Below are positions 1 to 11,895 of a stretch of 64,000 bases of DNA, piece by piece. A program made the position numbers and the translations under genes. The notes under the pieces were generated by a model. That model was not told where the DNA came from and searched no databases. It saw only the letters and a list, made by a program, of their open reading frames with translations. This DNA is from Rhizophagus irregularis (lineage: Eukaryota; Glomeromycota; Glomeromycetes; Glomerales; Glomeraceae), in NCBI RefSeq assembly GCF_026210795.1, contig NC_089431.1, positions 806,001 to 870,000 on the forward strand, written 5' to 3'. Each line of letters opens with the position of its first letter. Position 1 is the stretch's first letter.

Positions 1-525
1 GGGCATGTGATACTATTGAATAATCAAAAATAATATTAACACCTTTTCTTTTAAGTTTGGGAAAGCAGATTTTTTTATTATTTACAATTTTTATGTTAAA
101 AATTAAAGTAAATTCTAATTTTTATCATAACTTAATAAAAAATACACATTTGATACTTGTTCGCTACTATTTTACTATAAAATAGTATCCAGGCTGTACG
201 GCATGAACGTCAGTATCAGTTACAGCCCAAAAAAACGTAAGTCTCCAGCCGATATTTGGTACGGACTGGGCCTAGCTATTCACTTAATAAATAAAAAAAT
301 AAAAATAATTATCTTCTTCTACGATACGTAGGTAAGTTTCTCCTTCTCCTACGATTGTCACGCGTAACTAAAATTGATCAAATTTATCAAATTTAAAATG
401 TGAACGTAAAATAGAATGTAATATTAATTATAAAATTTTATTATAATATAATTACCTGGCCTCTTCCAAAATCTTGTTCTAAATTCATAATAATATTTTT
501 GGCCAGTACTCATTCACAGCTACTG
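1..525. repeat. Dispersed repeat A, copy 1 (runs off window start)
   Basis: The segment matches 26676-27225 in the same orientation, with substitutions and small indels. Both copies open with GGGCATGTRATACTATTGAA and both contain the CAGGCTGTACRG and CCAGCCGATATTTGGTACGG blocks. The minus strand shows what may be relic exons with intron-like GT...AG spacing: the block near 440-500 reads like a short exon ending at GTAATTATA, and the block near 300-365 reads like the next one. No open frame survives in both copies. It could be a degraded gene duplicated by a mobile element or an uncharacterised repeat; I do not recognise a protein. Confidence 0.7.
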
Positions 526-1260
526 CCAAATGTGGCAAAAAACTGGCTTTCTGTACAAGTTACAGCAACAGCTTTTGATCTGGTTTTGGTGAAGTGATGA
601 ATTTGAAAAAAAACCAATATTTTTTTGAATTCATTTATAAACATTTTTGGGAGTTTATACAAATCTTTACAAAAAATATTATATATACGTATTATTGTAT
701 TACGCTAATTTAAACCTTTACATGTAAAACATTGGAAGATATCAACACTACTTAGATTTGTTGGTAAAATTGGAGTAGACAGTAAAATAATAGATATTAT
801 ATGAGAAAAATTTCAAATAATAAAAAAAACCAAATAAGAAATATACACAAAATATTAAAGATAATTTCTTTTTTTTTTAAATATAATTAAAAAAAAACTT
901 ACTAAATACTCGGCTTAATATTTAACCAAATGGTTTGTTTCTCTATAGGAGAAATAGGTTTTTTATAAGAAATTTTTATATCTTAATAATATATATATAT
1001 TTATACAATAATATCATTTTGATATTTTTTTGTAAAAATATTATCAATAATACCGGTTGAAGAATATTGTTAATATTGGTCATGAATCGTCACAATATTG
1101 ACCAACGGTAACGAAGAATCGGCTGATCGGACTAGTCAATTATGGTTTGTGTGCCAAATGATAATCTTTTTTAACTTTTTTCTTTTTTACTTCTTTTTTT
1201 TTGTAGATATCGGCTTTTTGGATTGGTAATTTGAACGACCAGGCTTCTTAAACGAACGAA

Positions 1261-1475
1261 CCAAAATAAAGTTCGTTCTTTTCTTTGTTTTTACTTCCAG
1301 GGAACGTAATTAACGTTCCCTTTTCTTTTTTTAGTGACCTGGACGAACGAACAAGCCGAACACCCAGGAACTTGAACGAAACAAAGGTATGTTTCGTTCT
1401 TTTTTAGTTTTTACTTCAAGGGAACGTAATTAACGTTCCCTTTTCTTTTTTTTAGCGATCTGGACGAACGAACAA
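1261..1475. repeat. 120-bp tandem repeat with internal 8-bp inverted repeat
   Basis: Two units with a period of 120 bp. Each carries a GAACGAACGAAC block, a run of pyrimidines and the inverted repeat GGGAACGT-AATTA-ACGTTCCC, at 1300-1320 and 1420-1440. The inverted repeat is identical in both units while the sequence between them has diverged. No coding potential is seen. The region 526-2160 otherwise holds no gene I can support. Confidence 0.75.
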
Positions 1476-2169
1476 AAAAATTGGTGTATGGCAGTCTGCC
1501 AGATGATCAGTAATTGAAAGGGACCAATAAATTAATTAGCATAACGAAAACAATTTTTAAGAGCATTGGATATCATTTAAGGATCTTATAGAAAAGGCTT
1601 TAATTTTTAGCGGCGCTGAAAATTTTGATGATAGTCATGTATCAATTATTAAGTATTATTTGATTCTTGCATCAAATCATACTAATTTTATATAATTACA
1701 GAGATTTGTTGGGAAGATTTTGAAGCTCCGGAATGGTGCGTACCTATTAAAGCTAATGTATTAACATTTGAATGGGACGTAAGTACCAAAATACAAGATA
1801 TTCAAAATTTTAGAATTACCACAAATATTTTTTGCTTGTAATTCTTATCAAAGTTACAGTTGCTAATAGAGCTCAAATTATTAATAATTATACATTTTAA
1901 AAATATTCCGCATTAAGTTTAGCATTATTTGAAGACTTTTTTATTTGGTAATACCCTCCCCTTAACTTTTCCTCGCCACTTTCATAAACGATAATAAACG
2001 ATTGTGAACAATAATAAGTGATATGATAGATTGAGGGTTGATCGGGTGGTGTGTGTATTAGTGATATTATAATCAATGGTGTATAACAAAAAGCTAACAA
2101 ATGATAATAAAATGATAATGATAATAAATGATAATAAACAATTGTGAAAAAATGATAGAAAATAAAAAC

Positions 2170-3081
2170 TCATTCATTATTATCATCATCGACTAAAAAA
2201 GGAAAAGAAATTAATAAATTTTGTATTTACGACTAAAAAAGAAAAAAAAATTAATAAATTTTGTACTTACCATTTCGATCTTCTGTATTTTGAGTATTCG
2301 TATTCGTATTTTGAGTATTCCGGCTCCCACGTGCTATAAAATATTAAGAAAATCAATAAAAATTTATAATTTGATTAAACTTTTATACTTTACATACCAT
2401 TCCTTCTATTGTTTCGTCTGTGTTGAGTTTTATTAACACCAATTGAAGCCTGTACAAACTGATCATCTAGAAACATATTAAATCATATTAAATAAAACAA
2501 TTTACCTCTTTAATATAATCATTTTGTTGATTATGTAATGTTGTTAGATTTAAAAGTTCTTACCTGGTTTTTCCCAAAACCGTGTATTCATGACTTCAAA
2601 ATAAATGGCACCAGCACGGCTTCTTGCCCCTCTCGGATCGTTTGCAATCACTAATAATTGATCCTAAAGTATTAAGTGTTAAATAAGTATTAAAATTACT
2701 ATTACAACAAATTTTTATTAATATTTAACTCACGTGATAACTGGTCACTAATCCATTGAATTTTGTTTGGCACTGTTTGCCCGAATAATTGCTTCCACAC
2801 CTCTCATTTACTTTATTCGCAACGGAATTCCAGAATCTTTTTCTACTTCTTCCTGCAATTTGATAATGGTACTCGAAGTTTCTTGACCTCCGCTGCTCAA
2901 TCAAAACTGCGATTTGGTCATCCGACCACTCCACCCGGCTGGAAGAATAAGTTATAGTGTCGAAAATGGAGGTAGTATTGACATTGATGGTATTGGTATC
3001 ATTGACGGTGGTTGAATCAGTTGAAGATGAGGACATTGTTTGAAATTTTGTTAAAAAATTGTTTAGAATATTTGGAAACAT
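2170..3081 (-). CDS. Myb/SANT-like (trihelix-type) DNA-binding protein, five exons
   Basis: Predicted exons are 3081-2734, 2663-2564, 2466-2398, 2333-2271 and 2192-2170. They total 603 nt, or 200 codons plus stop, and all junctions are GT-AG and in phase. A second ATG at 3036 (SSSSTDS) is an equally good start. After a Ser/Thr/Asn-rich N-terminus, residues about 50-112 form a Myb/SANT-like helix bundle: a WSDDQIAVLIEQR helix, a middle helix around RFWNSVANKVNER, and the QCQTKFNGLVTSYHDQL helix. The tail is basic, then Asn/Thr-rich, ending in acidic DDDNNE. Such proteins bind DNA; some are transcription factors and some come from domesticated or autonomous Harbinger-type transposons. No nuclease partner lies next to it. 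The last intron is a tandem duplication (see 2191-2270). The exon model is mine from splice signals alone. The fold is fairly sure, the role unknown. Confidence 0.72.
2191..2270. repeat. 40-bp tandem duplication spanning an intron of the Myb/SANT gene
   Basis: Units 2191-2230 and 2231-2270 differ at only a few positions. Read on the minus strand, each unit starts GTAAGT or GTAAAT and ends TTTTTTAGTC, so each contains a donor-like and an acceptor-like site. The duplication lies exactly at the last intron of the gene at 2170-3081. Confidence 0.85.
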
Positions 3082-3749
3082 ATTTGATAAAAAAAAATAT
3101 GTATTGATTATAAAAAAAAATATGTATTGATTATTAATTAGTATTGATTATCAAAAAAATGCGAGAAAGTTCTTGTAACAATTCTAATTATGCCATTCAA
3201 TTATCATGATATTACATCATTTCATTTTTTAATTATTAGTACAATTTTTAATGTAACACCATTTCAAAATGATTTTGTTGATTCATGATATTATATCATA
3301 AAATTCACAAAACAGAGAATTCGTAAAACTCCGTCTCTTGTCCATTAAAAGTGATTAAAATGTCGATCTTCCATTGTTTTCCATCGTACAAAAAAAAAAA
3401 TTAGCCATTAAAAGTGATTAAAAATTTTGTAAATTAGGCCCGGTATTATTCTTACGTAAAAATTAACATTTATTTATTACGACTTACTAATGCGAAAAAA
3501 AATTAATTAATTTTATTAATTTTACATCTTGGATTGATTTAATGTTAATTTTCAAAAGTTGAATTAATGTTGAGCGCGTTAAACGAATTCGTTGAGCAAA
3601 AATTATGCTTATGTAATACGCGATTAATAATTTTTCATTTGATGAAAGTCACGAGACATACTATCTTCTTGCTTATATTATACACGATTATCACTAAGCT
3701 TGAAATGGAAATCAAATGTGTCATCATTTTCTTTATTTGGTGTGGCATA
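3082..3749. other. AT-rich spacer without a supported gene
   Basis: The stretch holds a short tandem repeat (AAATATGTATTGATTAT, around 3088-3150), two copies of CCATTAAAAGTGATTAAAA near 3342 and 3404, and long A/T runs. No frame in it resembles a protein. It separates the Myb/SANT gene promoter from the 3' end of the element-1 transposase. Confidence 0.6.
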
Positions 3750-6700
3750 CTACAAGTTAAATCTTCTATTCAAAGGTATAATCGACAAATATTTTTGTTT
3801 TCCTACCGTAATATTTCTAAATTTTGTAGCTCGACATAATATCCTATGAACCGCTAACAGGGAATCACAACCTTCTTGAAAGTATTCAGCTTTCCATAAT
3901 TCGGTATTTGATATTTCTGGCTCCATAAAACTATGTTTAAACCGAATACTAAAAGAAGGTGCAGGTTTATACCACTTGACATATGCTAGGAGGTGAGTTT
4001 TCGTTCCTTCTGGAAATCTAAGGGCATGCTTGAAATAATATTGGACTTCACCCGGATAAGTGTCAACTGAATCATCATTAGCTGCTTTCCATTTTGCAAA
4101 TATATTCGCATTTTTTTCATGGCGACCAGAAATCATAGATCCAAATATTTCGGCGCCAATTTGTAGTCTTGCATGCTGATTCATATGCAAATCCATAAAT
4201 CCTAACACATCTTCTTTTTCCTTTTCATATAATATTGCATACCATTCACATAGAAATCCTCGCAACTCCAAAGGCATAACGACATTGATATATGATGGGT
4301 TAAGCATTTGGCCAGGTAATGGTTCAGTGCCATATATTTTGGAAATCATAGACGTATTATGTCTCATGAATAGAAAATGCTGCAGTTCCTCCCTTTCTGC
4401 TGTGATTGCTAAACTTCCTACAGCTTTTTTTGGTACAAGAAGATGGAGAGATTTATCTAGAAGGCCAGATGTCCATTTACATGATAAGTGATAATCCACC
4501 AAAGTGTTTTTAAGAACAATTTTCATTAATTCGGGTTCTATTTGTCGGTTACTATTAGGATATGATCCTAAATAACAGGAATTTTTTTAATAAAGGTACT
4601 AAAGACAATTGAAAGACACTGAAGTAAATTTACCTATATATCCATTAAGTCTTTCAAACGGGAAAAGCCAAAAACTATATATAGGACCATAATCACGACA
4701 GCAATCAGGGATATGAAGTGCGAGATGTATATTGCTTGTTATAAATTCTGGTCCATATGTATATTCTATAAGGTAGGCCATATCTTTTAACCTCTCTTGC
4801 GCCTCCTTCAAATCATCATCTGTAATAAATCTTGCTACTAAAAGATTACAAGCTCGAACAAAATGCCCTAAGATCTTTCTATCATTATCATCTAGCATAT
4901 CCCATAATATAGATGTAGAATAAATCATAATAAAGGTCTTCCATTGATCAGCAGTTAAGTTAGAAAACCCATCATTTCCGATTGCAATCTTTGGAGGAAT
5001 TCTACCAATGTCAGAAGGTAAATCAATATTATCCATTCTGTTTTGTGCTACACGAAGTTGTTCCATAGTTAATTTTTTTTGGTTTACAAAAATGGATTTG
5101 ATTATCCATTTTGCAACACCGAGAAAAAGACAATGCATAGGATCCACTACAGCAAATCGTATAGGATCCATGTATGGTAGGCGAAGCACTTCAGTCCATC
5201 TTATACCACGTACTTTAAAATGCGCTTCTCTGGAGGACTTTGAGTTACATTGCAACCATTCATGAGCATATTGTCTATGTAATAAAAGATCTGCAGGCTT
5301 TGTTACCCATTCATTATAGTCTTGCATTCCTCCGTAATGAGTTTTTCTAAATTCCTCGCTATAAGTGGTACGTTTATCACACCTATAGCATTTCATTACT
5401 GCAGATCCACGACCAAATAACTTTCGTGTAGCTGGAGTATCAGATGATCCAACAATTAACGCAACTTTTATTTCTAAACCATTGGAAAATTGGTGAGTTT
5501 TTGGTACTTTCCACCCCTTCCAAAGTTCTAATAACTCATCTACAATAGGAGCTAGATAATGATTAATGCGTTCCAACCCTGCCTCTTTTGGTCCTGGTAA
5601 GAAACCCAAATATATAATATTTTCGGGCTTATTCCTTTCTGACCTTGGAAGATTGCAAATAGACGCATAAATAGCGCCAGTACTATGCTGCGTGTAGGAG
5701 AATGGTTGGAACCAATCAAGATTAAGGAGAAGACCTAGATGGGTTGTGGCAGTCTCGTTGTAAAAAAGGTACTACCATCAAATGGAAAATTTTTCCATAC
5801 CTTACCATCGTAAATATCTGAATAGATATTATTTTCGTTTCTTTGAGTCCCTGATAATTTTAACATGTTCTCAAAATCTGGTCGTTGATATAAAATGCTC
5901 AATTGCTGACGAATGTTTGGCTTTAGGATAAAGCATGCGAGGTACGCAAAATTGTTGCATCTTTATTTTTTTTGAGAATGGAAAGTGGATTATTGCATTG
6001 GTGATTACGACTTGATATTGGATTATTTGGATACTCTTTATACGGGCAATTCATTATAGCAACTTTTCCTTCTTCCTTATATGCAATAATATCTTTAACA
6101 TTATGCAATTTATGGCAATCGGTACATGCAGCTAATTGCATTTTCGGTTGAAAAATGTTTAACCATATTTTTGCCATATATAATGAGGTAGGAAAATTTT
6201 CAAATTGCAACTTATCAAAGCGCATAAGAATTATATGAAAAAATTTTATTAAGGATTCAAGTGCAATATCAGGCAATCGAAATCTTTGTTGAAATTTAAA
6301 TAGCCATATTATAATCTCAGTATTAATAGAATCACTTAAGCTTTCCACTATAAATGCTTCTTCATTGTCATTGTCAATCTTAGGAGATGCGAAAAAATCT
6401 TCTACATCATCATTCTCTTCTCCTTCATCCACATCATCATTCTCTTCCTCATCCATATTATCTACATCATCATTCTCCTCTCCTTCATTCACATCATCAT
6501 TCTCTTCCTCATCCATATTATTTACATCATCATTCTCTTCCCCCTCATTTATATTATCTACATTATAATTCTCACCAAAATAATTGATTTCATCATTATT
6601 TTCATCAATTGTAGGTGCTGGAATACGAAAACATGAAGGTTTTGATGAAAATAATGTTATATTTTCTTCAATATATTGGAAAGAAGGACCAGGATGGGAA

Positions 6701-7071
6701 GAGTCCTGATCTGGACTAGATGTACCGGAGTAATTATTTCTTTCTCGCTTTTTTGATATGTTCAATTTTATTTCTGTATTTATATATGTATTATTAACAG
6801 ATGATGTTTTTTTCTTTCTTATCATGATGGTATTTTCCTGATTTTTTCTAGAATCTTTTGATCTCGATTCCCACAAACTATCATCATACGTATGTTTCTC
6901 TTGAGTGCGAGAATCAACTTCTGCACCTTTGCAACGAGCACAATTGCAAATATACAAATACTTTTTTTTGGGCTTTATTAAATCAGCCACAAAGGTTTCA
7001 GAGGTTTCAACTTTACGTTTTTTATTACTCTTTATTAATCCAGATACAGAGTTACATTTTTTATTACTCAT
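3750..7071 (-). pseudogene. CACTA/Plavaka-type transposase (element 1), frameshifted
   Basis: A two-exon transposase. The last intron is 4633-4568, with GTAAAT and TTTAG ends and in phase (ERLNGYIG / SYPNSNRQIEPE). The N-terminus has a basic KKRK stretch and a CNCARC Cys motif, followed by acidic Asp/Glu repeats (about 6370-6560). The catalytic-region hallmarks of the family follow: FLPGPKEAGLERINHYL, GSSDTPATRKLFG, CYRCDKRT, RLPYMDPIRFAVVDPMHCLF and LALHIPDCCRDYGP. The C-terminal exon contains RLQIGAEIFGSMISGRHEKN and a VKWYKP motif. Expected role: cut-and-paste transposition of CACTA-like elements. Two breaks interrupt the frame, one near 5925 and one in the A6 run at 5762-5767; homology continues across both. 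It is divergent from the accessory gene at 7386, like the pairs in the two other elements. Family assignment is confident; whether the breaks are real is uncertain. Confidence 0.85.
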
Positions 7072-7385
7072 TTTTATTAAAATGTATAAAATATATTTTT
7101 TATTCTATCACTTTTAATAGTTAGTAATCAAGACGTTCAGAAACGAGCTTTTAATAATTCTTATCATACATAAGAATTGCACAAGAATTTTATGAGCGCG
7201 TTACTTTTACCTGGTGAGAATTGCGCAAACGCGTTGCTACCTCTGAGCCCTTGATCTGCATCCTGAAATCTCTGAAATCATTATAAATTTGCACACAAAC
7301 AACTTTTCTCGCATTCTGAAATCTCTACTTTATACGGGATTTTTTTATTTTACAAAATAACAAAAAGATTTTATACTTCGTAACA

Positions 7386-8562
7386 ATGAATAGTGATAAT
7401 GTATCATCTAGTGATGAATCATCCTCCTCCTCCTCCTCCTCCTCTTCTTCTTCTTCTTCCTTTTCTAAAAGTTCTTATAACACGATAAAAGCAAGTATTT
7501 GATTATTTTATATATTATTTCTGCTTTTATCCTATTTACATTTATCTATTATTTTACAGAAAGAAGTGTTTATTTGGAGCGACTCCGAGCTAAAAGACGT
7601 ATACAGTATTAACTATGAGCTCACATGGGCTGAGCAAAAAGATAACATAGTCACCAAGTTGCTTCCACCACTTTACAAACTCGTAAATAAAAAATATAAA
7701 GTCTCAAATAGTGATTTATTAAAGATGTTATATGGACGTTGGCGATCTCGCCATCGCGTTAGTAATATTAGAAAGCAAGGGGAAGCCCAAATAAAACGTA
7801 ACAAAAGAAGAGCAATGAAGAATTCAAGGATGCAGGATGTAAATTATTTAATTAACAGAAGCTATTAAATTTAGTTTTTTTTTTAAATTAATTATATTGT
7901 GCTTTATAATTAACATTGTTAGAAAAAAAAAGAAGAACAAACGTGGCCAATTACCTAATACAAAACAAAGATAAGTACATTTGCCGATATCCTGAAAAGG
8001 ATCTAGTTCAAATTTTAAAAGATTCAGGCTACCATTCCGAAGAATGGGAGGAAACCGACGAAGATGATGAAGATGATGAAAATGATGAAGAAGAAGTAGT
8101 CGCAAAAAAAAATTCGATATATATTTATGAAAGATGGTGGAGATCTCCTGCTGTATGTATATTTTATTATTTTTTATCAAAGTATAAACACTAATTTATA
8201 GTTTAATTTCTTTATTTAAGCTTCAACGTTTATTACATAATCGTATTGATCCAACGGTAGAGTTATTAAGGAAAAAACCACCAAACTTAAAATGTAAAAG
8301 AGTTCTAGACAAAACAGAAACAGTTAGTGTGCCACCTGCCGGCGCACCAAGCTGGTGTTTGAATAGAGAAGCACTTGAAAAATTCAACCGTTTAACCAAA
8401 AATATCCCGGTTTATGATTATGATACTGATGAAAGCATCATTCAAGACAACAATGGTGCCGATGATGATGTTGATAATAACGTCGTAAATAACAAAAATA
8501 ACAACAAAAGGAAAAAAAAGAAAAATAAATCTAAATCAAAAAATAAAAAATCAAAAAAATAA
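7386..8562 (+). pseudogene. Accessory gene of element 1: Ser-rich N-terminus, acidic and Lys-rich tail
   Basis: Four exons are inferred: 7386-7494, 7560-7838, 7923-8152 and 8221-8562. Exon 1 encodes a run of serines. Exon 2 (KEVFIWSDSELKDVYSI to KNSRMQD) and exon 3 (YHSEEWEETDEDDE, then YERWWRS) correspond in order and spacing to the accessory genes at 49121-51316 and 56810-58929, which read SDEWS(S/T)EDE and KKW(R/K)S at the same places. Exon 4 has PSWCLN where the paralogues have P(S/D)WWISS, then an Asp/Asn stretch and a Lys/Ser-rich tail. The exon 1-2 and 2-3 junctions are each off by one base; the second lies at an A9 run (7923-7931). I infer a DNA- or partner-binding role analogous to TnpA of plant CACTA elements. 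No known domain is recognised. Confidence 0.65.
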
Positions 8563-10529
8563 ATTTTACAATTATTACACTTTTGCCTAAATAGGTTTAT
8601 CGTCAAAAATACTAATCAGACTTTAATAAAAATCAGAATTCAAACATTTTCATTTAATTTTTTTAAAAATTGATTGATTAAATTAAAAATATCATGGTTT
8701 GATAAAGCTATAGATTACAGTTTATTTTTATTAATAAACAAGTTACGGTATTGATTACTTTATTACAGTAACAATTTAATTACGGATAAGGTATTTAATA
8801 AGATATCAAAAACTGATTAATAAAATTTTCTATATTAACATACGATAAATTAGATTAATAAGCTAAATACGATAATATTATTTTTTCAAAAAAATTAAAA
8901 TGAAAATATACACAAATTTTTGTTTTTGGTATGTAAGTCAAATTAAATTACTATATGCTTAAATCATAACTCATAACCCAAAGTTGAGGATTAACCGGGT
9001 ACCTTGCTTTAGATTCAGCGACACTTCCCAAGTCAGATGAGGTGCCACAGGTACGCTTTAAGAAAACTCGCTATGATAATAAGGATAAGTATATTCGAAA
9101 ATACCAGATATGAATAAACATAGGATACGATGAATAATCTCAAATAGAAAAATAAAAAATAAAAAAATAAAATAAAATAAAATAAAAATATAAAAAATAA
9201 AATAAAATAAAAAAAATATTTTCAATTAGACAAAGCATCCTCGTTCCTTCCTGGAATTCTCATTTGACTAAATTATTATTGTTTGTAATTTGATCCATTT
9301 GAATCCACCATAAATTGCCAGACAGGGCGAACCCTTATTAGACAATTATAGCTTCATCACCAAATGGCTGCGATGTGTTTAATGATATGGCAACCTGTTT
9401 AATTCATTTTTAAATGAGCAAACGTGGCCATAAAACTCATTAAAAAGGTAGGCTACAGAGTGCAATGCAACCTACCTAACCTAACAAGTAGGTCTAAGGG
9501 TTAGTGAATAAAATACACCCTAAACCCATGCAGTTGGTATGGAAATAAAAGTTTACAAACGGAAGTTTCAGACTGTGCCTGACGACAAAATGGGTGAGGT
9601 GCAATCAGGACTTTTTCCTCTAATCCAGCCCGGAATTATAGAGGCAACATTGTTATCGTACAAAGCACATCGACGAAAACGTCTCTCAAAGAAATTAATC
9701 AATAAAGAGTATACTTGGGCAATAGCCGATCTTCATCGTCACCCTATAAACTCCAAAAGGACAGGGATCAGCGCAGGCATTTTGGCTTACGTATCTCTTT
9801 AAAGATTAATTAAATTGAAAAATAGGATTATGACTGAATCGATCGCCTCCGGTTATCAAACTTCCATCAGAAGTGATCGCTAGAATCAAAGATACCAATA
9901 ATCACCCTTATCAGTAACGATCGAACTAAAGATGTTAGAGAAATAAAATCCGTCATTTATATGGAATTAGTTTGTATTACAATTTTATTACGATTTGGGT
10001 AAAAAAAATATCTCCTTAAAATTTATTTTTTTTCAGGTATCCTGGCTATATGGAAAGATTCCTAATATGGTAATAGTACAATACACCTTATACGCCATTT
10101 TGCAAATTCAGTGTAATAGTTTACAAAGAAAAAAAGGGGAACGTATTTATTTTTTTGCCATGAGAAATTTAATTACAATAAGTGGATTTCAGAAAATCGC
10201 GGTAATTTGAATAATTTGTATATGCTTTTGATAACGGGTTTGAAGTTTAGGTATTCTCTGGCCGCACTCTTGTATTACTATGATCACCGAGAGTTGGCTT
10301 ATATAATAATCTTATCATTCAATATTTCCTAAAAAAGTAAATAAACATCATCTATTTATAAGTATTCATGATTTGGAAAAACTCCGTATGAAGTTGTGAA
10401 GATAAATGATACTTGGATCAAGCACTCCATAGCAATTATCTTTTTTCGTACACTGTATTACATTTTTACAAAGTACAAAGCGTACAAAGCCAATACCAAA
10501 TAGACAGAAATCAGTAGCTGTTTTCTATA
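8563..10529. other. Spacer with no confident gene; small ORF 9539-9802
   Basis: The region contains A-rich microsatellite (AAAATA repeats, about 9145-9220) and AT-rich unique sequence. One ATG-started frame at 9539-9802 (plus, 87 codons) is more balanced in composition than its surroundings, with a basic AHRRKRLSKKL stretch. It resembles no family I know and has no visible splice continuation, so it may be chance or an exon remnant. The frame at 9995-10210 looks like noise. Confidence 0.35.
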
Positions 10530-10800
10530 CTACGATAATATTAAATACACACAAATTTTTTTAAAGATCGTACAAATATCGGTGACCGATATATATTAGA
10601 TAACGGATCGGTGACTAATAGTTTGGATATCGGACACTTAGTAATTTACATTTTTTTAACCATATTTGAAATTTGCGCATTATGTGACAAATCGGGTACC
10701 CGATATGTTGTTAATATGTAAAAATGCCCGATATGTACCTAATTAGTCACCGATATATAGGTACCCGATATGTGTGAGATAGATCGTTTTTTGACCTGTG
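10530..10800 (-). mobile_element. Probable terminal region of a CACTA-type element
   Basis: Read from 10800 leftwards the sequence starts CACAGGTCAAAAAACGATC, the same CACAGGTC start as the TIRs at 27569, 36886 and 61660. It is followed by repeated subterminal motifs such as TACCCGATAT and CACCGATAT, seen at about 10580-10775. The next three bases outside are ACA. I did not find the matching left end; it may be lost, diverged or outside the window. It could be the right end of element 1, since subterminal repeats of this kind normally bind the transposase or its accessory protein. Confidence 0.45.
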
Positions 10801-10863
10801 ACAAGTCCTGGGACCGACCGGTCCAGGACCGAGTAGGACCGGTAGGACCGATGACCATCCTTA

Positions 10864-11051
10864 ATCCGAAGGGATGCCATATTCACTGCAATTCTCCTTC
10901 TCAGATACCCTGCAAAGAATGCGGTGAATTAACTTATGGCAGATATGGATTTTGCGATATTCATGTTAGAAAGTACCGTAAAAAAGAACAGTACCATCGG
11001 AACAAGCTGGCGAACTTGGCTTCGACGCAGTTATTGGTAAATAATTTATAG
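10864..11051 (+). pseudogene. 5'-truncated copy of Cys/His-rich ORF (see 24233)
   Basis: The frame from the repeat start to TAG at 11051 matches the C-terminal two thirds of the ORF at 24233-24484: KGCHIHCNSPSQIPCKECG, YGFCDIH, then a Lys/Arg-rich tail. Its own start codon and first Cys cluster are replaced by unrelated GC-richer sequence (10770-10860, GGACCGACCGGTCC-type repeats). It is therefore a fragment carried by the repeat and not an independent gene. Confidence 0.7.
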
Positions 11052-11547
11052 GTAAACAAAAATAATACAACTTGTCACTAGTGGATTCCAAAGGGATCGT
11101 GTCACTAGAAAAAAAAAGCCAGTGACAGAACTAGTGACGTGAACGATAGGCTCTTTAAGAATTACGGAGGCTGAAAGAAACCTTTCTTGATGGATGTCAC
11201 TAGTGTCACTAGTGTCACTAAAAAAAATCTGAGTTCCTTAACTTTTTTTATTTTTTTATAGCATACATTTATTATAATATATCTTGTGTAAAGTAGGTAG
11301 CATAGAAAAAATTTGATTTTTTTTTCTAATTTATTACTTTACTAGTGACACTAGTGACACTAATCAAGAAAGAAATAAAATAGCCTAATAATCTCAAGAA
11401 AGATAACAAAGCTGTCACTAGTTCTGTCACCAGTTAGTATTCGGAACTAGTGACACTAGTGACAAATTTACCGATGAACAAAAATCGTAGAAAGCTTCAG
11501 GAGAATACACGAAAAAAGGGTATGAAAGTAATATAGCCTGAACTAAT

Positions 11548-11895
11548 TCGGCACTTCGTGCCTCATCCTCGGCAATCAAAATGGTCATGGACAGGATTGC
11601 AAGAATGGCACAACATCGGCACTTCGTGCCTGACCGGCAATCAAAAAGTGAGTAAATAGATTGCGGTACATCTTCGGCAAATAGATAGATTGCAAATTCG
11701 GCACTTCGCATGTGCCTCATCCCTGGCAATCAAAAGGATTATAGAAGGCGGGATTGCGCAGGTTACCAACTCGGCACTTCGTGCCTCATCCCTGGCAATC
11801 AAAAAGTGAGGGAATAGATTGTGAAATGTCTTCGGCAAATAGATGGATTGCAAATTCGGCACCCTTGTGCCTCATCCGGCAATCAAATGGGCCGG
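11548..11895. repeat. Minisatellite of GGCAC-loop-GTGCC hairpins
   Basis: Five units of about 70-85 bp each carry a perfect 5-bp stem GGCAC/GTGCC followed by CTCATCC-GGCAATCAAA or CTGACC-GGCAATCAAA. Loops vary (TTC in most units, TTCGCAT near 11701, CCTT near 11857) while the stem bases stay intact. The same array lies at 24978-25320 in copy 2. Apparent minus-strand ORFs across it (about 11427-11862) follow the repeats and I do not treat them as genes. Confidence 0.75.
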
